A stretch of 7,539 bases of DNA from Gracilibacteraceae bacterium (GTDB lineage Bacteria > Bacillota > Desulfitobacteriia > Desulfitobacteriales > Syntrophobotulaceae): positions 1 to 7,539 of the forward strand of contig JAISEW010000226.1 of the NCBI GenBank assembly GCA_031263945.1, read 5' to 3'. This document shows positions 1-5,365 of the stretch, piece after piece. The notes under the pieces were generated by a model. That model saw nothing but the letters and a program-made list of their open reading frames with translations. It was not told the DNA's origin and ran no database searches. A program made the position numbers and the translations under genes. Position 1 is the first letter of the stretch. Each line of letters opens with the position of its first letter.

Positions 1-975
1 CTCTTTCCCCTGCCGGGCGGTCTGCTCGAAACAGGCGGCCTTTTAGCCGGCGGGATCGGGACGGCGGAAGTGATCCATCTGAGCGGGGCGGACGAAGTGA
101 TGGCGCTGTTCGCCGACCCGGAAATCAGCCGGCGCTATAAGTACGCCGAGCCGCTGTTTTGCAAAGGCGGCTGCCTAAACGGCCCCGCTCTGGGCGGGGA
201 GGACGATCCGCTCCGGCGGCGGGCAAAAATCATCGCTTACGCCCAAACCGCCCCGGTCCCGGAAAGCGAAGCCCAGACCGCCCCCGCCGGAACTTTTTTT
301 ACGGCCCGGGAAGATTTTTTCCCGGCTGTGACGGAAAACCAAATCAACAAGGCGCTGGAGCGGACGGGGAAGCTTGACCCGGCTTCGCGCCTGAACTGCG
401 GGGCCTGCGGCTACAAAAACTGCCTGGATAACGCCAGAGCGGTCGCGCGCGGCATGGCCGAACCGGAAATGTGTATGCCCTATATGCGCGTGCTGGCCCA
501 GCAGCGGACGGACCGGATCATCGAGACCATGCCCAGCGGGGTGATGATAGTGGACGGCGAACTGAACATGATCAGGATGAATCCGGCTTTTCAGAAAATG
601 TTCATCTGCGGCGGCGATATCCTCGGCCGCCGCGTATCCTACCTGCTCGACCCTGAAGGCTTTGAAAAACTGCTCCTGGGGGAAACGGAGCTTTATGAGT
701 CGATCCAGACCCGTTACGGCGTCCGCTACCATGAGATAATTTACGCCTTGCGCGAGGACAATCAATATATTGGGATTTATTCCGATATTTCCCATTTACA
801 GTACAACCGGGAGCAGCTGGATGTGATAAAAGCGCAGACGCTCAGGCACGCGCGCGAGTTTCTCTCGCATCAGGTGCGTTTCGCCCAGGAAATGGCGGAT
901 TATCTGGGTAAAAGCACCGCGCGCAGCGAGGAGATAGCGCGGCGCCTGATCAGTCTTTACGATCAGTCTTTATGA
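1..975 (+). CDS. [FeFe]-hydrogenase-like sensor with Fe-S and PAS domains (5' end missing)
   Basis: The frame is open from the first base, so the N-terminus lies upstream; 324 residues are visible, and the GTG at 70 is only an internal codon. Visible residues 1-75 match the end of an H-cluster domain: an LPGG stretch near residue 5, then the last cysteine motif FCKGGCLNGP (C54, C58). Residues 131-158 form a four-Cys Fe-S module (C133, C136, C141, C158; C-x2-C-x4-C-x16-C). About 170-265 is a PAS domain beginning near TMPSGVMIVDG, and 265-324 is a charged helical, probably coiled-coil tail. This order is that of HydS-like sensory [FeFe]-hydrogenases; the phosphatase-linked subtype is called group C3 as I recall it. 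The role is inferred to be cytoplasmic H2 or redox sensing that signals to the phosphatase overlapping its stop codon. Whether the active site is intact cannot be judged, because the first two H-cluster motifs are upstream. Confidence 0.85.
   Translation, partial: LFPLPGGLLETGGLLAGGIGTAEVIHLSGADEVMALFADPEISRRYKYAEPLFCKGGCLNGPALGGEDDPLRRRAKIIAYAQTAPVPESEAQTAPAGTFFTAREDFFPAVTENQINKALERTGKLDPASRLNCGACGYKNCLDNARAVARGMAEPEMCMPYMRVLAQQRTDRIIETMPSGVMIVDGELNMIRMNPAFQKMFICGGDILGRRVSYLLDPEGFEKLLLGETELYESIQTRYGVRYHEIIYALREDNQYIGIYSDISHLQYNREQLDVIKAQTLRHAREFLSHQVRFAQEMADYLGKSTARSEEIARRLISLYDQSL
948..973 (+). repeat. Tandem 13-bp direct repeat at the junction of genes 1 and 2
   Basis: The unit GATCAGTCTTTA plus one base occurs at 948-960 and again at 961-973. 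The first 12 bases are identical in both copies, with C then T at position 13. The second copy supplies the last codons of the sensor gene and the first two bases of the phosphatase ATG. Thirteen is not a multiple of three, so the copy number sets the C-terminus and the stop position of the sensor gene. It also occupies the place where a ribosome binding site for the ATG at 972 would be expected. Confidence 0.9.
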
Positions 976-2132
976 ACGGTAAAACGGCCATGAATTTTTT
1001 CCAGGACTACCTCAGCCAGGAGACCAAAACCGGACAGAGCGTCTGCGGCGACGTCTGCGCCTGTGAGAGGACGGCCGCGGGCACGTATTTTATCCTGTGC
1101 GACGGGATCGGTTCGGGCGTTTACGCGAATATCGCGGCCATTACCTGTCTGAGCCGCATAAAAGAACTTCTGCGCCGCGGCGTGACCGCCCGCCGGGCCA
1201 GCGAGACCGTCGCCGATTCCATGCGTCTGGCCCGGAGGGAAGACATCCCTTTTTCCGCTTTTATCATCGCGGTGATCCTGCCGGACGGACATTTTACCGT
1301 TTACACCTATGAAGCGCCCGCCGCGGTACTCTTGCGCGCCGCCGGCGCCGCCCCGCTGCCGCCGCGCCTTTGCCCGGCGGGGGCGGAAACCATCGGGGAA
1401 GCGACGGGCAGACTGCGCTTGGGCGAGGCGCTGCTGCTCTTTTCCGACGGCGTCACGCAGGCCGGCATGGGCCGCGGCTATGGAACGGGCATCGGCGCGG
1501 AGGGGGCGGCGAGTTATATCAGCCGCGTTTGCAAAAGAGGGTTTGACCCGCGGGAGCTGCCGGAAAAAATCGTGGCCATGTGCCGCGATCTCAGCCGGGA
1601 CCGCTGCGAGGACGACACGACTTGCGCCCTCCTGCACTGCCGCGAGGCGCGGGAGATGACCGTGCTGACCGGCCCTCCTTCCCGGCCGGGCCTGGACCGT
1701 GACTGCGCGGCGGCTTTTTTGGCCGCGCCGGGGCAAAAAGCGATCTGCGGCTCCACCACCGCCGAGATCGTGGCGCGGGAATCCGGGCGCCGGATCGACG
1801 TGCTGAGATCCGGCTCGTCTTTTGCCTCCCCGCCGGAGTATTCCGTCGCCGGCGTGGATTTGACGACGGAAGGCGCCGTCACGCTGAATCAGGTTTACAA
1901 TATCCTCGGCGAGCCGCCGGAACTGCTGGGCGAGGATTCCGTCGTGGAACGGCTCTGCCTGATGCTGAGCGGCGCGGACGTGATCCATCTCATGGTCGGC
2001 AAGGCGGTGAACGGCGCTTATGAAGAAATTCTGTTCAAACAGATCGGCGTGCGGGCGCGCCAGGCGGCGGTCGCCCTGATCGCGGAAAAATTGCGAACCA
2101 TGGGAAAACTGGTGACGGAAAAATACTGGTGA
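972..2132 (+). CDS. SpoIIE-family PP2C-type serine/threonine phosphatase, hydrogenase-linked
   Basis: A 386-residue soluble protein. Residues about 8-225 are a SpoIIE/PP2C phosphatase domain carrying the expected acidic metal-binding motifs: CGD (D27), CDGIGSG (D44), FSDGV (D159) and EDDTT (D214, D215). The family removes phosphate from Ser/Thr of regulatory proteins using a Mn/Mg pair. No partner anti-sigma or anti-anti-sigma gene is visible here, so the target is unknown. Residues about 228-386 form a second domain, starting at MTVLTGPP and containing a GSTTAEIVARE stretch, which I associate with hydrogenase-linked members of this family but cannot name. The start is set at ATG 972, overlapping the previous stop (ATGA) and implying translational coupling. 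There is no clear Shine-Dalgarno, and ATG 990 (residue 7) is a possible alternative. The tight pairing with the sensor suggests that the sensor controls the phosphatase. Confidence 0.9.
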   Translation: MNGKTAMNFFQDYLSQETKTGQSVCGDVCACERTAAGTYFILCDGIGSGVYANIAAITCLSRIKELLRRGVTARRASETVADSMRLARREDIPFSAFIIAVILPDGHFTVYTYEAPAAVLLRAAGAAPLPPRLCPAGAETIGEATGRLRLGEALLLFSDGVTQAGMGRGYGTGIGAEGAASYISRVCKRGFDPRELPEKIVAMCRDLSRDRCEDDTTCALLHCREAREMTVLTGPPSRPGLDRDCAAAFLAAPGQKAICGSTTAEIVARESGRRIDVLRSGSSFASPPEYSVAGVDLTTEGAVTLNQVYNILGEPPELLGEDSVVERLCLMLSGADVIHLMVGKAVNGAYEEILFKQIGVRARQAAVALIAEKLRTMGKLVTEKYW

Positions 2133-2148
2133 GAAGCGCGGGAGAGAC

Positions 2149-2160
2149 AAGGAGAAGGAA
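2149..2160 (+). promoter_or_regulatory. Ribosome binding site that decides the hydrogenase start
   Basis: A purine-rich stretch, AAGGAGAAGGAA, lies upstream of ATG 2168. GAAGGA (2154-2159) is spaced 8 bases from the ATG. It favours ATG 2168 over the in-frame GTG at 2129, which overlaps the stop of the phosphatase gene and would add 13 residues of no recognisable family sequence. Confidence 0.75.
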
Positions 2161-2167
2161 TCTGACC

Positions 2168-5100
2168 ATGAAAACCATAGTGAACCAAAAACGCGTCCCG
2201 GTGACTGTCAACAACCGGGAAATCGAGGTGTACACGGATTTGACCATTTTGCAGGCGCTCTCGCAGGAGGACATACACATCCCGCATCTGTGCTATGATA
2301 TCCGCCTGGAACGGGCCAACGGGAACTGCGGCCTGTGCGTTGTGGAACTCGGCCCGTCGGGCGAGCGCGACGTCAAGGCTTGCCAAACCCCGATCAAAGA
2401 GGGGATGGTCATAGGCACTAACAGCCCGAGACTGCGCCACTACCGCAAAGTGCGCCTGGAACAGCTGCTTTCCGACCATAACGCGGACTGCGTCGCCCCG
2501 TGCGTCATGACCTGTCCGGCCGGTATCGATATCCAGCGCTATCTGCGCCAGGTGAGCAACGGTAATTTTGAGGAAGCGCTCCGCATCATCAAGGACAACA
2601 ACCCGTTCCCCAGCGTCTGCGGCCGCGTCTGCCCTCATCCCTGCGAGGCCCGCTGCCGCTCAAAACTGGCGGGCGCGCCGGTCGCCATCAACAATGTCAA
2701 GCGTTTTGTCGCCGACTGGGACATGGCGCGGGAGCAGCCCTGGGTCCCGGCGGCAAAAACCGCGAGCGGAAAGAAGATCGCGGTGATCGGCGCCGGCCCC
2801 TCCGGCCTGACCGCCGCCTATTACAGCGCGCTAAACGGCCATGACGTCACGGTCTTCGAGCGCCAGAGCCGCGCCGGCGGCATGCTGCGCTACGGGATCC
2901 CGGAGTACCGTCTGCCCAAAGCGGCGCTTGACCGGGAGATCGACATCATTCGCCGGCTCGGCGTTAAGATCATGACGGAAAAATCGCTGGGAACGCATAT
3001 CATGCTGGAGGCTCTGGGTAAAGATTTTGACGCGGTCTACCTCGCCATCGGCTCCTGGCGCGCGACTCCCATGCACGTTGAGGGGGAGAATCTCGACGGC
3101 GTATGGCTCGGCATCCAATATTTGGAACAAGTGGCCAAGGGCACGGACATAAACCTGGGGGAAGCCGTCGCCGTGATCGGCGGCGGAAACACCGCCGTCG
3201 ACTGCGCCCGCACCGCGCTCCGGCACGGAGCGCGGACCGTCAGGCTGGTCTATCGCCGCACGCGGGAGGAAATGCCCGCGGAACCGCGCGAGGTGGAGGA
3301 AGCGCTGCGCGAGGGCGTGGAAATGCTTTTTTTGATGGCGCCGACCAAGATCACCGTGGAAAGCGGCCGGAAACAGCTGCGCTGCCTCAAGATGACGCTC
3401 GGCGAACCGGATCGCTCGGGCCGCCGCCGGCCGGTCCCGGTCGAAGAGAGCGAGACGGTCGTCACGGCGGACACGGTCATCGGCGCCATCGGCCAAAGCA
3501 CAAACACGCAATTTTTATATAACGATCTGCCTGTACGGCTGAATAAATGGGGCGACATCGAAATCAACGGCAACACCTCGCAAACCTCCGAAACGAATAT
3601 TTTCGCGGGCGGCGACTGCGTCACCGGCCCGGCGACCGTGGTCCAGGCGATCGGCGCCGGCCGGCGCGCCGCCGAGGCGATCGACCATTTTTTGACGCGC
3701 GGCTATGTGAAAGAGGTCGACGTTGATTACAGCTGCAGCCGCGGCTCTTTGGAAGACTTGCCGAAATGGGAGTTTGAGCGCTTCCCTAAGATCGAACGCG
3801 CGGAAATGCCTTCGCTCCCGCTTGAGGAGCGGCGGAACAACCAGCGGGAGGTCGAACTCGGCTACGATGAGGAACAGGCGAAAACCGAGGCGCGCCGCTG
3901 CCTGCGCTGCGGCTGCGGCGAGCGCTACAGCTGCGATTTGCGCAAAGAAGCGAGCGAGCATGGGATCGCCTTCGCCCCTCCGGCGCATGAACGCCCGTAT
4001 TTTCCTACGGAGGAAGATCATCCCTATATCGCGCGCAACCACAACAAGTGTATTTCCTGCGGCCGCTGCATCGCCGTTTGCGCGGAAATCGAGGGCCCGG
4101 GCGTACTGGCTCCCTATATAAAGCAGGGGCGTCTGCTGGTCGGGACCAAGAGCGGCTTGCCGCTTGATCAGACGGACTGCGTCAGCTGCGGTCAGTGCGT
4201 CAACGCCTGCCCGTGCGGGGCTCTGACCGCCAAAAGCGAGAAAGCGGAAGTCTTCCGGGCGCTCAACCATCCGGAGAAAATCACGATCGCCTTTGTGGCG
4301 CCCGCGGTCAGGAGTATCGTTTCCTCCCGCTTGGGCATCCCGGTTGCGCAGACGTCGCCGTTTATGGCGGGGATGCTCAAAAAACTCGGTTTTGACCGGG
4401 TGTTTGATTTTTCTTTCGCGGCTGATCTGACGGTCGTCGAAGAAACGGAGGAGTTTTTACGCCGGTTCGCCGAGGGGCGCCGTCTGCCGCAGTTCACCTC
4501 CTGCTGTCCCGGCTGGGTCAATTTTGTGGAAAACCGCTCCCCGGAAATCATTCCGCATCTGTCGAGCTGCAAATCTCCGCAGATGATGATGGGCGCCACC
4601 GTCAAAAACCATTTCGCCTGGATCACCGGGCTGCATAAGAAATACCTGTACGTCGTGGCGGTCGTGCCGTGCATCGCCAAAAAATTCGAGGCGGCGCGGC
4701 CGGAATTCGCGGAAGGCGGCGTTCGCGATGTGGACGCCGTCATCACCTCCGCCGAAATGCTCGACATGCTGAAAGGGAGAAACATCCGGCTGGAGGACGT
4801 CGTCCCCTGTGAATTCGACGAACCGTACCGCCAGGTCTCCGGCGCCGGCGTTCTGTTCGGTTCTTCGGGCGGCGTCGCGGAAGCGGCGCTGCGGCTGGCG
4901 TCGGAAAAACTCGCCGGCCCCGGTCTAAGCCGCCTGGAATTTGAAGAAGTCCGCGGCTTTGCCGGGATCAAGGAGTTCACGGCGGACGCGGGGGAAGCGC
5001 CGCTGCGCGTCGCGGTCGTCAGCGGTTTGCGGGGCGCCGAACTCATCGCCGAGAAAATACTGGCGGGCGCGGACACGGGTTATGACTTGATCGAGGTCAT

Positions 5101-5365
5101 GGCCTGCCCGGGCGGCTGCATCAGCGGCGCGGGACATCCGATCCCGGAGAAGATCGACGAGTTGGAGAAGCGGAGGCAGGTCCTGGTCGATATCGACAGA
5201 GCTTCCTCTTGCCGCAAAGCGCAGGAAAACCGGGATATCCTGCATCTTTACCGGGAATTTTACGGGGAGACGAATTCCCGGCTGGCGCGCGAACTTCTGC
5301 ACACAAGTTATACGCCGCGCGCTGAATTGAGGATCACACAGCCGGAAAGAAGCGGATCGCTGTGA
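2168..5365 (+). CDS. GltD/NfnB-like flavoprotein fused to [FeFe]-hydrogenase (HydA-like)
   Basis: A 1065-residue cytoplasmic enzyme interconverting H2 and protons/electrons, with an NAD(P)H site. In order: [2Fe-2S] domain (C42, C54, C57, C72); GltD-type Cys-rich helical domain (C108, C112, C116, C151, C155, C159, C163) expected to bind two [4Fe-4S]; FAD Rossmann motif G208-x-G-x2-G213; NAD(P) motif near 338-343, followed by a VYRR...EMPA segment typical of NADPH-using GltD/NfnB; second FAD segment FAGGD about 479; extra four-Cys site C578, C581, C583, C589; two ferredoxin clusters (C628/631/634/638 and C671/674/677/681); H-cluster domain about 700-1045 with TSCCPGW (C779 proton relay, C780), PCIAKK (C835) and MACPGGC (C980, C984). 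All four H-cluster ligands are present. The architecture fits glutamate-synthase-linked (A2-like) hydrogenases as I recall them. Electron bifurcation or confurcation with ferredoxin is plausible but unproven. Start chosen at ATG 2168 for its ribosome binding site. Confidence 0.93.
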   Translation: MKTIVNQKRVPVTVNNREIEVYTDLTILQALSQEDIHIPHLCYDIRLERANGNCGLCVVELGPSGERDVKACQTPIKEGMVIGTNSPRLRHYRKVRLEQLLSDHNADCVAPCVMTCPAGIDIQRYLRQVSNGNFEEALRIIKDNNPFPSVCGRVCPHPCEARCRSKLAGAPVAINNVKRFVADWDMAREQPWVPAAKTASGKKIAVIGAGPSGLTAAYYSALNGHDVTVFERQSRAGGMLRYGIPEYRLPKAALDREIDIIRRLGVKIMTEKSLGTHIMLEALGKDFDAVYLAIGSWRATPMHVEGENLDGVWLGIQYLEQVAKGTDINLGEAVAVIGGGNTAVDCARTALRHGARTVRLVYRRTREEMPAEPREVEEALREGVEMLFLMAPTKITVESGRKQLRCLKMTLGEPDRSGRRRPVPVEESETVVTADTVIGAIGQSTNTQFLYNDLPVRLNKWGDIEINGNTSQTSETNIFAGGDCVTGPATVVQAIGAGRRAAEAIDHFLTRGYVKEVDVDYSCSRGSLEDLPKWEFERFPKIERAEMPSLPLEERRNNQREVELGYDEEQAKTEARRCLRCGCGERYSCDLRKEASEHGIAFAPPAHERPYFPTEEDHPYIARNHNKCISCGRCIAVCAEIEGPGVLAPYIKQGRLLVGTKSGLPLDQTDCVSCGQCVNACPCGALTAKSEKAEVFRALNHPEKITIAFVAPAVRSIVSSRLGIPVAQTSPFMAGMLKKLGFDRVFDFSFAADLTVVEETEEFLRRFAEGRRLPQFTSCCPGWVNFVENRSPEIIPHLSSCKSPQMMMGATVKNHFAWITGLHKKYLYVVAVVPCIAKKFEAARPEFAEGGVRDVDAVITSAEMLDMLKGRNIRLEDVVPCEFDEPYRQVSGAGVLFGSSGGVAEAALRLASEKLAGPGLSRLEFEEVRGFAGIKEFTADAGEAPLRVAVVSGLRGAELIAEKILAGADTGYDLIEVMACPGGCISGAGHPIPEKIDELEKRRQVLVDIDRASSCRKAQENRDILHLYREFYGETNSRLARELLHTSYTPRAELRITQPERSGSL

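Noticed and set aside
175..795. 206-codon minus-strand open frame
   Set aside because: It lies wholly opposite the sensor gene, whose frame has recognisable Fe-S and PAS motifs. The antisense product has none.
963..2150. 395-codon open frame on the minus strand
   Set aside because: It is an antisense shadow of the phosphatase gene. The predicted protein is Arg/Ala/His-rich with no family motifs, as expected opposite GC-rich coding sequence.
2129..2167. GTG at 2129 as the hydrogenase start
   Set aside because: It would give a GTGA overlap like the next gene, but the 13 added residues are not family-like. ATG 2168 has a strong, well-spaced ribosome binding site and begins directly at the [2Fe-2S] domain.
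3895..4215. Clustered TGC-rich repeats as a possible DNA repeat or CRISPR-like array
   Set aside because: The repeated TGC/TGCGG pieces are explained by cysteine codons of the extra four-Cys site and the two ferredoxin clusters. There is no regular spacer-repeat spacing.
2018..5302. Several minus-strand open frames (for example 2018-2638, 2831-3511, 3515-4270, 4192-5076)
   Set aside because: All lie opposite the hydrogenase gene, whose domain motifs run through the entire length. The antisense products are low-complexity and motif-free.
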